64,000 nucleotides of DNA from Paucilactobacillus vaccinostercus DSM 20634 (GTDB lineage: Bacteria > Bacillota > Bacilli > Lactobacillales > Lactobacillaceae): positions 186,001-250,000 of the forward strand of contig NZ_AYYY01000025.1 of assembly GCF_001436295.1 (NCBI RefSeq). Direction: 5' to 3'. This document shows, in pieces, positions 8,773 through 20,688 of this stretch (positions are counted from its first letter, which is position 1; each line of letters starts with the position of its first letter). The notes under the pieces were generated by a model. It was not told the DNA's origin. It ran no database searches and saw only the letters and a list, made by a program, of their open reading frames with translations. The position numbers and the translations under genes are program-made.

Positions 8773-9939
8773 TTACGCTTTAAAATCAGCTGGGCTTAAC
8801 TGTTTTATTTTATCGAACGCTGTTTTAATGACCTCTAGCGGCTGCGTGGCAGCAATTCTGACAAACCCTTCGCCGGCCTGTCCAAATGCCAATCCTGGAA
8901 TCACAATAATTCCTGCCTTTTTCAGTAGCTGTTCAGCAAAGGTCACCGAATCAAGGCCCGTCTGACGAATATCCACAAACGCATAAATGCTCCCCTGAAT
9001 CGGCGATACATCGAGCCACTCAATCTGGGCCACTTGTTCCTTGATAAAGGTCAGGCGTTTGGCAAAGGTCGCCGCAAACTCTGGAATAATCTCATCCGCA
9101 TGTTGAAGCGCATACAGTGCCGCATTTTGGGACGGTGCGGGGGCAGAATACGTGATCCCTTCATTGACTAACCGGGCAGCTTCCGTGAGATATTCGGGTC
9201 CGATCAAATAGCCAATTCGCCAGCCCGTCATCGCAAAACTCTTCGAAAAGCTCCCCAATGTAATGACGTTATCGGGTGCGTAAGTCGCCATTGGTGTAAA
9301 CTGATGATCTCCTAATAAGAAATCGGAGTAGACCTCATCGGCCATAATAAAAATACCACGTTCTTGAGCAAGCTGCGCTAACTGCTGGGCATCAGCAGGG
9401 GCCATCACATTGCCGGTGGGGTTATTCGGTGTGTTAATGATGATTGCCTTGGTCTTATCGGTAATCAGTTTAGCAACATCAGCGGGTTTAATCGCAAAGC
9501 CCTCCTCTGGCCGGGTATCAAGCATCACGGGGACCCCACCAACTACCTTTACCTCTTCGGGATAGGGTGAAAAGCTTGGTTCTGGCACAATGACCTCGTC
9601 ACCGGGATTAATCAGTGCGGCAAGGGCAATAAACAGCGCGTGTGACGCGCCCACCGTTACCCGAATCTGGGGGATGGTAAACGACAACTGATACTTACTT
9701 TGATAGTACGTCTGGATAGCTGCCCGTAATTCTGGCAACCCGCTTGCTTCGGTGTAATGGGTCATCCCCGCCTTCGTCTTGGCGAAAGCTGCGTCGATCA
9801 CTGCATCGGGGGTTTTGAAATCTGGATCCCCAATCGACAAATCAATTGCATCTTGTGTGGTTGCTGCAAGCGTCCCAATTTGCGCTAATAGATTTGGTGC
9901 CGGATGCTGATACCGGTTGGTTAAAATTGAACTATCCAT
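8773..9939 (-). CDS. Pyridoxal phosphate-dependent aminotransferase, class I/II
   Basis: 388 residues with fold type I aminotransferase motifs: PNNPTG at 171-176, MADEVYSDF at 199-207, the PLP lysine K233 in SFSKSFAMTGWRIGY, and the substrate-carboxylate arginine in VRIAA near residue 362. The family converts amino acids to 2-oxo acids or makes DAP-pathway intermediates. The tight operon with a D-2-hydroxyacid dehydrogenase points to amino acid catabolism yielding hydroxy acids. ATG at 9939 follows AAAGGAG. A different aminotransferase gene lies at 30627-31814. Substrate is inferred only. Confidence 0.86.
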   Translation of the reverse strand: MDSSILTNRYQHPAPNLLAQIGTLAATTQDAIDLSIGDPDFKTPDAVIDAAFAKTKAGMTHYTEASGLPELRAAIQTYYQSKYQLSFTIPQIRVTVGASHALFIALAALINPGDEVIVPEPSFSPYPEEVKVVGGVPVMLDTRPEEGFAIKPADVAKLITDKTKAIIINTPNNPTGNVMAPADAQQLAQLAQERGIFIMADEVYSDFLLGDHQFTPMATYAPDNVITLGSFSKSFAMTGWRIGYLIGPEYLTEAARLVNEGITYSAPAPSQNAALYALQHADEIIPEFAATFAKRLTFIKEQVAQIEWLDVSPIQGSIYAFVDIRQTGLDSVTFAEQLLKKAGIIVIPGLAFGQAGEGFVRIAATQPLEVIKTAFDKIKQLSPADFKA

Positions 9940-10010
9940 AATGCCACTCCTTTATTATCATCAACTATTATCTTACGTATACTTTAATTCAATAATGATA
10001 TTTATGCAAT

Positions 10011-10056
10011 AAAAAACGTTAAATATTCATCATTATGATGTATTTAACGTTTTTTT
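10011..10056 (-). terminator. Terminator of the xylA-xylB unit
   Basis: A 15-base arm (10011-10025) pairs with 10041-10055, with a further CATCAT/ATGATG stem inside the loop, and a T-run on the minus strand. It lies 40 bases after the xylB stop. Confidence 0.85.
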
Positions 10057-10096
10057 GTATATTATCACGCATTTAAGTGAAAATTATCTTTAACGA

Positions 10097-11599
10097 CTAG
10101 TATTTACGTCGGTAATCCAAAAGTTGGTGACTGACGTCTTTGGTGGCCTCATAAACTTGCTTATAGATTTGGTGCATTTCTCGATACTTCTTCACATTTT
10201 CAGCATCTGGTTCGTAGACCTTGCCGAAGTGAACAAATTCCTTGGCACAATCTTGCACGGTATCAAACCAGCCGAGACCGACAGCTGCTAACATTGCAGC
10301 CCCCATTCCTGGTCCCTGTTCGTTCTTCAAGCTAACTACTTTACGATTGAAGATATCGGCTTGAATTTGAAGCCAGAGCGGACTCTTGGCACCACCACCA
10401 ATTGAAACGACGGTGTCAAAGTCTTGGCCCTTTTCTTCGAAGATATCCATAATATCAGCGAATGAGTAAATGATTCCTTCCAAGACGGCCCGTACAAAGT
10501 CCGACCGCTTATCCGTGCCATCAACCCCAATAAAGCTTCCACGGATGTCGGCGTCGGCATGCGGTGTCCGTTCACCCACGATATATGGTGTGAAAATTAA
10601 TCCATTGGCACCGACCGTTGAGTCACCCGCCGTTGATACAAAACTAGTGAAGTCTTCGTTCGGGCCAAAGGTCTTCTTGAGCCAGCTTAAACTGTACCCG
10701 GCAGCTAATGTCACGCCCATCGTGTAGAACTTATCTGGAATGGCATGGTTGAAGAAATGCAGTTTGCCTTGATAGTCAACGTCCGAGTTATCCTCGTACT
10801 TGAGGACCACGCCAGAGGTCCCGATACTAGCCATGACCATGTTGGGCGCTAAGATTCCTGAACCCACGGCACCGGCAGCGTTGTCGGCCGCGCCACCGAA
10901 GACTTTTGTGCTGGTTGACATGCCAGAAAATAGTGAATAGCTTTCTGAAATATTGCCCGCATACCCGATTGATTCGATCAGAGGTGGGCACATTGAAACT
11001 GGGATGCCGAACTTGTTGCAGATGGTTTCACTCCATTGCTTCTTCGCAACATCCAGTAAGACTGTTCCGGCAGCATCCGAGTATTCCATTTGAATTTTTC
11101 CGGTCATCCGGTAACGCAGGTAGTCCTTGGGGAGCAAGAACGTTTTCGCCTTAGCAAAAATATTAGGTTCGTTTTCCTTCACCCATAAAATTTTAGGCAA
11201 TGTGAACCCTTCGAGGGGCTGGTTCCGGGTAATGTTGATGTACTCGTCACCCATAGTCTCTAAAATTTCTTCCCGTTGCTTGGTCGTCCGGGTGTCATTC
11301 CACAAAATGGCAGGACGCAATACTTGGTTATTTTCGTCCAGTAAGACGAGCCCATGCATTTGACCAGAGTAACTAATTCCTTCAATTTCTTCCGGTTTGA
11401 TTCCATCCTTCAAAATCAAGCGCACGATAGCCACCGTGGTTCCAGAAACCCAATCTTCTGGGTTCTGTTCACTGTAACCTGGTTTGGGGTTACTTAATTC
11501 ATAATCGAAACTTTGTTGGGCGACGATATTCCCGTTCCGGTCAACGGCGGATACCTTAACCGCGCTAGTTCCTAAATCCACACCTAGTACGTAGCTCAT
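10097..11599 (-). CDS. xylB: Xylulokinase
   Basis: 500 residues, FGGY sugar kinase. The N-terminal [10 protein letters not shown] (6-15) is the phosphate-binding segment and SYSGQMHGL near residue 75 is typical of xylulokinases; SIGGGAKSP near 400 is the second ATP-binding part. It phosphorylates D-xylulose to xylulose 5-phosphate, the entry to the phosphoketolase pathway. It follows xylA by 146 bases on the same strand. ATG at 11599 has AGGAGG 8 bases upstream; the longer frame starts at a TTG before that site. Regulated with xylA by the XylR operator and cre region at 13.1 kb. Confidence 0.95.
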   Translation of the reverse strand: MSYVLGVDLGTSAVKVSAVDRNGNIVAQQSFDYELSNPKPGYSEQNPEDWVSGTTVAIVRLILKDGIKPEEIEGISYSGQMHGLVLLDENNQVLRPAILWNDTRTTKQREEILETMGDEYINITRNQPLEGFTLPKILWVKENEPNIFAKAKTFLLPKDYLRYRMTGKIQMEYSDAAGTVLLDVAKKQWSETICNKFGIPVSMCPPLIESIGYAGNISESYSLFSGMSTSTKVFGGAADNAAGAVGSGILAPNMVMASIGTSGVVLKYEDNSDVDYQGKLHFFNHAIPDKFYTMGVTLAAGYSLSWLKKTFGPNEDFTSFVSTAGDSTVGANGLIFTPYIVGERTPHADADIRGSFIGVDGTDKRSDFVRAVLEGIIYSFADIMDIFEEKGQDFDTVVSIGGGAKSPLWLQIQADIFNRKVVSLKNEQGPGMGAAMLAAVGLGWFDTVQDCAKEFVHFGKVYEPDAENVKKYREMHQIYKQVYEATKDVSHQLLDYRRKY

Positions 11600-11745
11600 A
11601 TTAAATTCCTCCTGAGTTGAGTTGTGCAAACCAGATTACTACGAGAGCTCCAGCTTGTTTCACAGTTCTATTTCCATTATTTTGATCTTAACTAACAAAA
11701 TGGAGGGTGGGTTTTGCCCATCCTCCACCTTGCTGAAGGCACTGA

Positions 11746-13086
11746 TTATTTACCCAATACACTGACAATGTAGTGGTTAATGGTGTCTTTAACTTGTTCA
11801 AGATGATCTGAACTAGTTGCGTCACGTAGATCCTTTTGGGTCTTATCAAGTGAGTACTTTTCAAGGTCGGCAAAGGTTGCTTTACCGCTTTCGATGTCTG
11901 CACCAATACCACTCTTATATGAGCTGTACCGATCAGCAACCAAGTTCTCAAGTACTTTGTCTTCCTTCATCTTCATGGCAACCCGTAGGCCGGCAGCAAA
12001 GCTATCCATCCCGACGATGTGACCATAGAAGAGGTCTTCCGGTGCAAATGAAGAACGACGTGGTTTAGCATCAAAGTTCAACCCACCGCGAGGGCCAATG
12101 CTCCCACTCTCAACCACTTCGTACATTGCGGCAGTTGTTTCATAAAGGTTTGAAGGATATTCATCAATATCCCATCCAATCAACTTGTCGCCTTCGTTAG
12201 CATCCAATGAACCGAGCAAGCCGGCTTCACGCGCTGTCCGAATTTCGTGTTGATAAGTGTGACCAGCTAAGTTAGCATGGTTTCCTTCCAAATTCAGCTT
12301 GAAGTCCTTATCCAACCCGTATTCCTTCATGAAGGCAATGGTTGTTGCAGCGTCAAAATCATATTGATGCGTCGTTGGTTCCTTTGGCTTGGGTTCCAAT
12401 AACATTTGTGCGTCAAATCCAATTTCATTCGCATAGTCCTTCGCCATATGGAACATCTTAGCTGCGTGTTCTTGTTCCTTCTTCATGTCCGTATTCCAAA
12501 GTGATTCGTAACCTTCACGACCACCCCAGAAGACATAGTTCTCAGAACCAACGCGCTTCCCAATCTCCAAGCTGTGTTTCAATTGAGCTGCTGAGTAGGC
12601 AAAGATATCTGCGTATGGTGAGGTTGCAGCGCCCGCCACAAACCGTGGATTAGTAAATAAGTTCGATGTGTTCCAAAGAACTTTCATCCCAGATGTCTTT
12701 TGGTAATCCACGATCTTGTCCACAATCTTATCCAAGTTCTGGTTGGTTTCACGTAATGTGTCGCCTTCTGGAGCCAAGTCACGATCGTGGAAGCAAAGGT
12801 AGTCAACCCCTAATTTGTCATAGAATTCAAATGCATAGTCAACTTTAGCCAAGGCTTGATCCATTGGATCCGTGTACTTGTCGTATGGACGAATTGCCGT
12901 ACCATCACCAAATGGGTCAACTAAACGTTGGTCAAATGTGTGCCAATAGGCAACGGAGAAGCGTAGCCAATCGCGCATCTTCTTACCACCAATTACTTCA
13001 TCAGCGTTGTAGTAATGAAAACCGAGTCCTGATTTTAAATCTCCGGTACCAACATAGGGTACTTTATCAACATTCCAATAAGCCAT
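11746..13086 (-). CDS. xylA: Xylose isomerase
   Basis: 446 residues, a class II xylose isomerase. Catalytic H100 and D103 lie in CFHDRD; metal-binding segments include [28 protein letters not shown] and GWDIDEYP. It converts D-xylose to D-xylulose in the cytoplasm. From memory the body is close to lactobacillus XylA proteins (L. brevis, L. pentosus), with local differences near both ends. ATG at 13086 is chosen because the ribosome site GGGAGG lies 11 bases upstream, inside the longer open frame. First gene of xylA-xylB. Confidence 0.96.
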   Translation of the reverse strand: MAYWNVDKVPYVGTGDLKSGLGFHYYNADEVIGGKKMRDWLRFSVAYWHTFDQRLVDPFGDGTAIRPYDKYTDPMDQALAKVDYAFEFYDKLGVDYLCFHDRDLAPEGDTLRETNQNLDKIVDKIVDYQKTSGMKVLWNTSNLFTNPRFVAGAATSPYADIFAYSAAQLKHSLEIGKRVGSENYVFWGGREGYESLWNTDMKKEQEHAAKMFHMAKDYANEIGFDAQMLLEPKPKEPTTHQYDFDAATTIAFMKEYGLDKDFKLNLEGNHANLAGHTYQHEIRTAREAGLLGSLDANEGDKLIGWDIDEYPSNLYETTAAMYEVVESGSIGPRGGLNFDAKPRRSSFAPEDLFYGHIVGMDSFAAGLRVAMKMKEDKVLENLVADRYSSYKSGIGADIESGKATFADLEKYSLDKTQKDLRDATSSDHLEQVKDTINHYIVSVLGK

Positions 13087-13108
13087 ATTGAAAATAGCCT
13101 CCCATTGT

Positions 13109-13133
13109 TTAGTTTGTTGTGTCAACCAACTTA
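13109..13133 (-). promoter_or_regulatory. XylR operator (xylO) at the xylA promoter
   Basis: Imperfect palindrome with half-sites AGTTTGTTG and CAACCAACT separated by TGT, beginning TTAG and ending CTTA. It matches the known XylR operator type of Firmicutes and lies just after the predicted xylA transcription start, where bound repressor would block initiation. A longer-spaced version occurs before xylT and a shorter one before xylQ. Confidence 0.8.
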
Positions 13134-13141
13134 CATGTCCT

Positions 13142-13179
13142 ATTATAGTGCATCATATTTGTTTTGCAAGCCTTTTCAT
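13142..13179 (-). promoter_or_regulatory. xylA promoter with overlapping degenerate cre
   Basis: On the minus strand, -35 TTGCAA (13164-13169), 16-base spacer, and -10 TATAAT (13142-13147). A CcpA-like box covers the -35 (13164-13179; TTGCAAGCCTTTTCAT on plus). Its centre has CC where cre has CG, so repression by CcpA may be weaker than at xylT, whose box is nearly identical with CG. Confidence 0.75.
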
Positions 13180-13304
13180 CAGGTTATTTACGACTTTTTC
13201 TGCTTAGTTTTTGTGAAATTCAGACCACGCCATCGTCTTCTGGACACTGCCTAAAATTTCATCAAAAAAAGGCGCCCTTTCCCACTACTCACGTAGCGCA
13301 GAAA

Positions 13305-13322
13305 GTGACAGCCTTATGTCAC
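13305..13322 (-). terminator. Weak hairpin after xylR
   Basis: GTGACA and TGTCAC separated by six bases, followed on the minus strand by TTTC; it overlaps the last bases of the gap directly after the xylR stop. A second short stem (AAAGG/CCTTT with T7) lies at 13265-13281. Together they may end xylR transcription before the xylA promoter; neither is a strong terminator. Confidence 0.4.
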
Positions 13323-13325
13323 AAG

Positions 13326-14513
13326 CTAATCATCAAATGCATTGCTTAAATCAAAATTAAACTTCAACCGTTGATTCGACATCTTGAGCGCCAGATGGGT
13401 GACAGCTGAGCAGCCGCCAAGCAACGATGCATACTTAGCCCCCTTCAACATGCGAATATCCGTGTTCCCATTTTCAGGGAGCCGGTTATACTTATCCACA
13501 ATCATCGGGAGTAGTTGGTCAATGGTTTCGATTAAGTTGGAGCTCAGGTAGATCGTATCCGGATTATAGCTGACGGCGGCATTATAGACGATCATGGTGA
13601 TGTAATCCCGAAAATCATCGATAGCCTTCACCACGATTGCATCATCTTGCGCGTATAGCTCGGCGACTTCATCGAAGTCGAGGTGCGTCAGCCCCTTTTG
13701 TTTCTTCAGCAGGTCAATGATTGCATCTTGGGATGCGTAATTTTCAATTTTTTCGACCTTACCGGGATCGGCAAAAACCGTTGGGTAAACCGCCCGGCCA
13801 ATTTCGCCGGCTTCCCCTTGCTCACCACGATAAATTTGATGGTTAATGATGATCCCAGCACCAATCCCCTTGTGAATACTAATGACCACAATGTTATTCA
13901 TGTTATGTTCATCGTCATCTGAAAAATCACGTTGGAAGACCGCTACCAAGTTAGCTTCGTTATCGACAACGATCGGCACGGTGAATGTCTGAGTGAGCTG
14001 TTCGTAAATGGAAACATCTTCCATATCGATAAATGGTGAGTAGGTCACTTGGTGTTGATAAACAATCCCGTGAACCGCCACGGAGATGCCGAGTAGGCCC
14101 TTCACCGTACCAGGATCTTCAAACGCCCGCACTGACTTGATGATCAATGCTAATATTTGGTGAATATCAGCGCCCTCAGTTTCAAACCGGGCGTACTTGA
14201 ACGCCGTGCCATCGAGGTAGTTCGCCATCATATCTAGGTGATGGTAGCCAATATCAAAGTTGATCGTATATCCGTATTGCTGATTGACTTTGATCATAAC
14301 TGGCTTACGGCCACCAACCTGTGTACTTTCACCCTGCCCCATTTCCATGACTAATTGTCGATCATTTAGGTCGTTGAAAATGGCTGAAACAGTGGACTTG
14401 TTTAATTTTAAGTTCCGTGAAATTTGAATGCGTGAAATCGGTCCTTCAACAAAAATTTGGCGCAAAACCGATTTTTCGTTCAAGTTTCTAATGCTCTGCT
14501 TATTTAGTGCCAT
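13326..14513 (-). CDS. xylR: XylR, ROK family xylose repressor
   Basis: 395 residues: a winged helix-turn-helix at about 15-60 (GPISRIQISRNLKLNKSTVS) followed by a ROK sugar-binding domain. The CxCGxxGCxE zinc motif found in B. subtilis XylR is absent; the aligned stretch reads GKVEKIENYASQD. It should bind xylO and release on xylose. Located directly upstream of xylA on the same strand, as in other lactobacilli. ATG at 14513 has GAGG 10 bases upstream. Its promoter carries a good cre box, so the repressor gene itself appears glucose-controlled. Confidence 0.92.
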   Translation of the reverse strand: MALNKQSIRNLNEKSVLRQIFVEGPISRIQISRNLKLNKSTVSAIFNDLNDRQLVMEMGQGESTQVGGRKPVMIKVNQQYGYTINFDIGYHHLDMMANYLDGTAFKYARFETEGADIHQILALIIKSVRAFEDPGTVKGLLGISVAVHGIVYQHQVTYSPFIDMEDVSIYEQLTQTFTVPIVVDNEANLVAVFQRDFSDDDEHNMNNIVVISIHKGIGAGIIINHQIYRGEQGEAGEIGRAVYPTVFADPGKVEKIENYASQDAIIDLLKKQKGLTHLDFDEVAELYAQDDAIVVKAIDDFRDYITMIVYNAAVSYNPDTIYLSSNLIETIDQLLPMIVDKYNRLPENGNTDIRMLKGAKYASLLGGCSAVTHLALKMSNQRLKFNFDLSNAFDD

Positions 14514-14560
14514 TTTCCTGTATCCTCATTTCAAAAAAATTTACCCATTTTATGGCTTTA

Positions 14561-14597
14561 ATTATATCACAGTCAAAATCATTGTAAACGCTTTCTG
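14561..14597 (-). promoter_or_regulatory. xylR promoter with cre box
   Basis: Minus strand -35 TTTACA (14583-14588), 16-base spacer, -10 TATAAT (14561-14566). The cre-like sequence AGAAAGCGTTTACAA covers the -35 (14582-14597), differing from consensus mainly at the first T. No XylR operator is visible here, so autorepression is not evident. Confidence 0.7.
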
Positions 14598-14652
14598 ACT
14601 TTTTATTCAGGAACAGCGCAGTGGAGAACACTATTAATAAAATCGTTGAATA

Positions 14653-14693
14653 ATAAAAAAAGAGTGCGATAACCACTCGGTTACGCACCCTTT
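14653..14693 (-). terminator. Terminator after alpha-xylosidase xylQ
   Basis: On the minus strand AGGGTGCG-TAACC pairs with GGTTA-CGCACTCT, GAGT loop, followed by TTTTTTTATT. It lies 77 bases past the xylQ stop and upstream of the xylR promoter. Confidence 0.82.
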
Positions 14694-14769
14694 CTCTTCA
14701 TTTCATTATATATCTTGTTCATTCAATCAGTTCGTCACTGGCCCACAAGAAACGGGACTATGAAACCGA

Positions 14770-17037
14770 CTAGATGTCGAATTCGCCGACCTTTTCTTCA
14801 GTTACTTGACCTGCTTCATGAACTTTAACCGTGACATTACCATTGAGACCATCAGCAACAACCGTAAAGTGCTTACCATCACGGGTGACCGTTACCTTCG
14901 CTGCGTCTTGTCCATGATCATCAACAACTTTTTGCTCAGTTGTTCCTTGAACCATGTTGTACAGGTGAATAGTGACATCCTTGGTATAGTCGTAATCAGC
15001 GTGTTGTGCTGCTTCATTACGAACCAAGATACTATTTTCACGAGCTAACAATGGTAAGTTCAGGTGATCGTACGTTTCTGAGAACCAGTTACCACCATCG
15101 GTCACATCGTAATACTGTTCCGTTAAGACGTTCGTCCACTTGCCGGCTGGTAGGTAGTAGTTGGCTTTGCCTTGATCGTTGAAGATGGGGGCAACCAAGA
15201 GCTTGCTACCAAGCATATATTCCTTGTCCAGCGTGTACGCATTCCGGTCCTTCAAGTATTCCATGAAGACTGGCCGCATCAATGGGGTTCCGGTTTCTGC
15301 CGTGTGAACCGCTTCGGTGTAAAGGTATGGCATGATCGACAGCTTGAAGTCCACAAACTTCCGGGTGACATCGACCGCTTCATCATCGTAGTTCCAAGGC
15401 ACCCGGGCTTCAATGCTTCCATGGTACCGACTGTGTGATGATAACAAACCAAACTGAGTCCACCGTTTGTAGATATCAGGGGTGGCACTTTCCTCGAACC
15501 CACCAATATCATGGCTCCAGAAACCAAATCCTGACATCAAGAATGATAAGCCACCACGCAATGAATCGGCCATTGAATTGTAACGTGACAGGTTATCACC
15601 ACCCCAGTGAACAGGGAACTTCTGTGACCCGACAGTTGCGGAACGGGCAAACAAGACTGCTTCATCTTCACCCTTTTCTTCTTTCAATAGATCGAAAACG
15701 GCTTCATTGTAAAGGTAGGTGTAGTAGTTGTGAATCCGTTTTGGATCAGATCCATCGTAGTACACGGCGTCTTCGGTTGGAATCCGTTCACCGAAGTCCG
15801 TCTTGAAGCAATCAACACCCATATCGAGTAAGGCCTTTAATTTGCTTTGATACCATTTAGTAGCTTCGGGATTGGTGAAGTCGACAATCCCCATGCCAGC
15901 TTGCCAAAGATCCCATTGCCAAACATTACCATCTTTGCGTTTGATGAAGTACCCCTTTTCGGCTGCTTCCTTAAACAATGGTGACTTTTGACCAATGTAT
16001 GAGTTAATCCAGACACAAACCTTGACGCCCTTATCGTGGATCTTCTTGATCAACCCTTCTGGATCTGGGAACATTTCTGGATCCCATTCAAAGTTGCACC
16101 ATTCAAAGCCCTTTTGCCAGAAGCAATCAAAATGGAAGACATCCAACGGAATATGACGTTCTTGCATGCCGTTGATATAGCCCATAACAGTCTTTTCACT
16201 ATAGTCAGTCGTGAATGACGTTGATAGCCATAGCCCAAATGACCAAGCTGGTGGCAAGGTGATCTTCCCCGTCAAGCGAGTATAACGGTTCAAAACTTCC
16301 TGTGGGGTTGGCCCATAAATCACAAAGTATTCGATTGATTGTCCTTCAACGCTGAATTGGACCTTGTCGACATCTTCAGAGGCCACTTCAAACGAAACGG
16401 TTTCTGGCTGGTTCACGAATACTCCGTATCCTTTGCTACTTAAGTAGAATGGAATATTCTTGTAGGCTTGTTCACTCCCAGTCCCACCATCTTTTTGAAC
16501 AATGTCAACTTCTTGACCGTTCTTAACAAATGGTGTGAACCGTTCGCCCATCCCATAAATGAGTTCATCGACGTCAATCGATAACTTCTCACGCATGTAG
16601 TGCTTCTTGTCGCCCGTATCGGTAATTTCACCTTCGGACTTAGGTTCTGACTTCGTGACAGTTTCACCATCGGCTTCGAATTCAATCTTGAAATCCTTCC
16701 GAACGGGTAACTTCGCCGTTAGTGGGCCAGAAGTCAGTGAAATTTCATCATCACTGGTTTTGATATCCACATCCGGGTTTTCATCAGATAATTCGTAACT
16801 AGGACCCTTAGTCAGCTGATCAAAGTGAACGAGCTTAACGCCAATCACCCCTTCAACTGGTGATGACAACTTCACGGTCGTCATCCCTAAGTTAAGTTCA
16901 TCATTACGAGTTGTAATTTTGTTGTACGGCGCATATGCGATCAATTGCTTGCCATCAACTTTGTAATCAAAAACTTCCTGTGGCGAATTGATCTGATATT
17001 GCGGTCGAGTGAGCCAATAACCATCTGTAAATTTCAT
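14770..17037 (-). CDS. xylQ: Alpha-xylosidase, glycoside hydrolase family 31
   Basis: 755 residues. GH31 catalytic residues are clear: nucleophile D414 in KTDFGE and acid/base D481 in HWGGDN, nearly the same numbers as E. coli YicI (416, 482). An N-terminal beta-sandwich precedes the barrel and a C-terminal beta domain follows. No signal peptide, so it acts in the cytoplasm, removing alpha-1,6-linked xylose from oligosaccharides such as isoprimeverose (a xyloglucan fragment), as known for XylQ of L. pentosus. ATG at 17037 is chosen over a GTG that overlaps the ribosome site AGAGGTG. Controlled by an operator and a strong cre-containing promoter just upstream. Confidence 0.93.
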   Translation of the reverse strand: MKFTDGYWLTRPQYQINSPQEVFDYKVDGKQLIAYAPYNKITTRNDELNLGMTTVKLSSPVEGVIGVKLVHFDQLTKGPSYELSDENPDVDIKTSDDEISLTSGPLTAKLPVRKDFKIEFEADGETVTKSEPKSEGEITDTGDKKHYMREKLSIDVDELIYGMGERFTPFVKNGQEVDIVQKDGGTGSEQAYKNIPFYLSSKGYGVFVNQPETVSFEVASEDVDKVQFSVEGQSIEYFVIYGPTPQEVLNRYTRLTGKITLPPAWSFGLWLSTSFTTDYSEKTVMGYINGMQERHIPLDVFHFDCFWQKGFEWCNFEWDPEMFPDPEGLIKKIHDKGVKVCVWINSYIGQKSPLFKEAAEKGYFIKRKDGNVWQWDLWQAGMGIVDFTNPEATKWYQSKLKALLDMGVDCFKTDFGERIPTEDAVYYDGSDPKRIHNYYTYLYNEAVFDLLKEEKGEDEAVLFARSATVGSQKFPVHWGGDNLSRYNSMADSLRGGLSFLMSGFGFWSHDIGGFEESATPDIYKRWTQFGLLSSHSRYHGSIEARVPWNYDDEAVDVTRKFVDFKLSIMPYLYTEAVHTAETGTPLMRPVFMEYLKDRNAYTLDKEYMLGSKLLVAPIFNDQGKANYYLPAGKWTNVLTEQYYDVTDGGNWFSETYDHLNLPLLARENSILVRNEAAQHADYDYTKDVTIHLYNMVQGTTEQKVVDDHGQDAAKVTVTRDGKHFTVVADGLNGNVTVKVHEAGQVTEEKVGEFDI

Positions 17038-17060
17038 CTTAATCTTCACCTCTCAAATTT

Positions 17061-17084
17061 GTTTGAAAAGTTTGTTTTCAAACT
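17061..17084 (-). promoter_or_regulatory. XylR-type operator at the xylQ promoter
   Basis: AGTTTGTTTTCAAACT (17069-17084) is a perfect palindrome AGTTTG-N4-CAAACT, flanked by GTTTGAAA, lying between the -10 and the xylQ ribosome site. It has the half-site of the xylA operator with a shorter spacer; whether XylR or the second ROK regulator (17263-18414) binds cannot be told. Confidence 0.7.
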
Positions 17085-17092
17085 ATGCATTT

Positions 17093-17130
17093 ATCATAGC
17101 TTCATTCAGTTCAAATGTCAACGCTTACAT
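17093..17130 (-). promoter_or_regulatory. xylQ promoter with cre box
   Basis: Minus strand -35 TTGACA (17116-17121), 17-base spacer, -10 TATGAT (17093-17098). ATGTAAGCGTTGACAT (17115-17130) is a near-consensus cre covering the -35, implying strong glucose repression. Confidence 0.82.
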
Positions 17131-17211
17131 TTCTTTTTTTGTAATCTTGTGTCCCCTTTCATCCCTATCCTAATTAAGATATAATAACTTCAAATATCAA
17201 TCATTGTACTG

Positions 17212-17241
17212 TTAGTTATCGTGAGCGATATTGCTAACTAA
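17212..17241 (+). promoter_or_regulatory. Inverted repeat operator upstream of second ROK regulator
   Basis: TTAGTTA (17212-17218) and TAACTAA (17235-17241) are perfect inverted half-sites 16 bases apart, with an inner ATCG/CGAT. They lie 22 bases before the start codon of the ROK regulator and share TTAGTT/AACTAA with xylO. Most likely an autoregulatory operator. A TATAAT at 17180-17185 may be the -10. Confidence 0.55.
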
Positions 17242-17262
17242 AATTCTTTGGGGGAATAGGAA

Positions 17263-19867
<2,605 letters not shown>

Positions 19868-19882
19868 TTATAGCCTCCACGT

Positions 19883-19896
19883 TTAAACCGTTTTCA
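19883..19896 (-). promoter_or_regulatory. cre box near the start of GH1 transcription
   Basis: TTAAACCGTTTTCA matches the CcpA consensus TGWAANCGNTNWCA with one mismatch. It lies just downstream of the GH1 -10, where CcpA would block elongation or initiation. Confidence 0.65.
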
Positions 19897-19905
19897 TTAT
19901 GTGTT

Positions 19906-19934
19906 ATTATAACTTGTAGGTACAAGTTTAGCAA
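19906..19934 (-). promoter_or_regulatory. GH1 promoter with GntR operator filling the spacer
   Basis: Minus strand -35 TTGCTA (19929-19934), 17-base spacer, -10 TATAAT (19906-19911). The spacer is almost exactly the perfect palindrome AACTTGTAGGTACAAGTT (19911-19928), a typical HutC/YvoA-type GntR site. The divergent GntR gene starts 44 bases further on, so one site can control both directions. Confidence 0.8.
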
Positions 19935-19971
19935 GGCCTTTTGAATATCAATTAGTTGGGAATGATGAAAA

Positions 19972-20688
19972 ATGTATCACGATATTGCAGACGATATTAT
20001 TAAACAAATTAATGAGCAAACTTACGTTGATAAACTGCCCAGTGAAGCACAACTGACCGATCACTATCAGGTTAGTCGCAACACAATCCGAAAGGCGATC
20101 GATGAAGTCTGTCAGCAAGGGTTGCTCCGCCGGGTTAAAGGCAGCGGCTACTACATTAACCAGATTACTATGCATGACGCCCCCGTCGTTAATCTCTCAT
20201 TGGGGGCCGGGAAAGCCATGCGCGCTGTCGATTCTCACCTCACCTCGACCGTGCTAGCGCTGGAAGACGTTCTTGCCAATCAGTTTCAGGCCAACCACCT
20301 CCACATTACAATTGGTGAGCCACTGATCCACGTACTCCGGTTACGCCAGTTAAACGGCCAGCGCTACTGCATAGAAGATAGCTACTACCTCAAAACACAA
20401 GTTGCTCAACTAAGCCTGGCCGATGCGCAACAGTCAATCTTTCATGCCGTTAAGCGTGATTATGACATTAGTGTCAACAATGCCGAAAACTACATCAGTG
20501 TCACCACTCTGAATGACCAACAACGGCAGTTGACCGGCATTCATGACGATCATGCCTTACTGACCCTGACGCAAATTAACTACTACGGCAATAATATCGC
20601 CTTTAACCTTTCGACGACTAAGTTTTTCAACGCGGATCTCAACCTTTACTTCCACTCCTCTCAAACCTTCGGGGGTGACAGCAAATGA
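19972..20688 (+). CDS. GntR family regulator with UTRA effector domain (HutC subfamily)
   Basis: 238 residues: N-terminal winged HTH (LPSEAQLTDHYQVSRNTIRKAI at about 22-43, then GLLRRVKGSGYYI) and a C-terminal UTRA fold from about residue 80. UTRA regulators usually sense small metabolites, often sugar phosphates. Its gene is divergent from the GH1 gene and overlaps the kinase gene by 4 bases (ATGA), so it probably responds to the phosphorylated beta-glucoside or its product. The ribosome site is weak (TTGGGA). The palindrome at 19911-19928 is its likely operator. Confidence 0.9.
   Translation: MYHDIADDIIKQINEQTYVDKLPSEAQLTDHYQVSRNTIRKAIDEVCQQGLLRRVKGSGYYINQITMHDAPVVNLSLGAGKAMRAVDSHLTSTVLALEDVLANQFQANHLHITIGEPLIHVLRLRQLNGQRYCIEDSYYLKTQVAQLSLADAQQSIFHAVKRDYDISVNNAENYISVTTLNDQQRQLTGIHDDHALLTLTQINYYGNNIAFNLSTTKFFNADLNLYFHSSQTFGGDSK

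Noticed and set aside
14500-14688. 62-codon minus-strand frame across the xylR promoter
   Set aside because: It covers the xylR -35, -10, cre box and terminator arm, and has no ribosome site.
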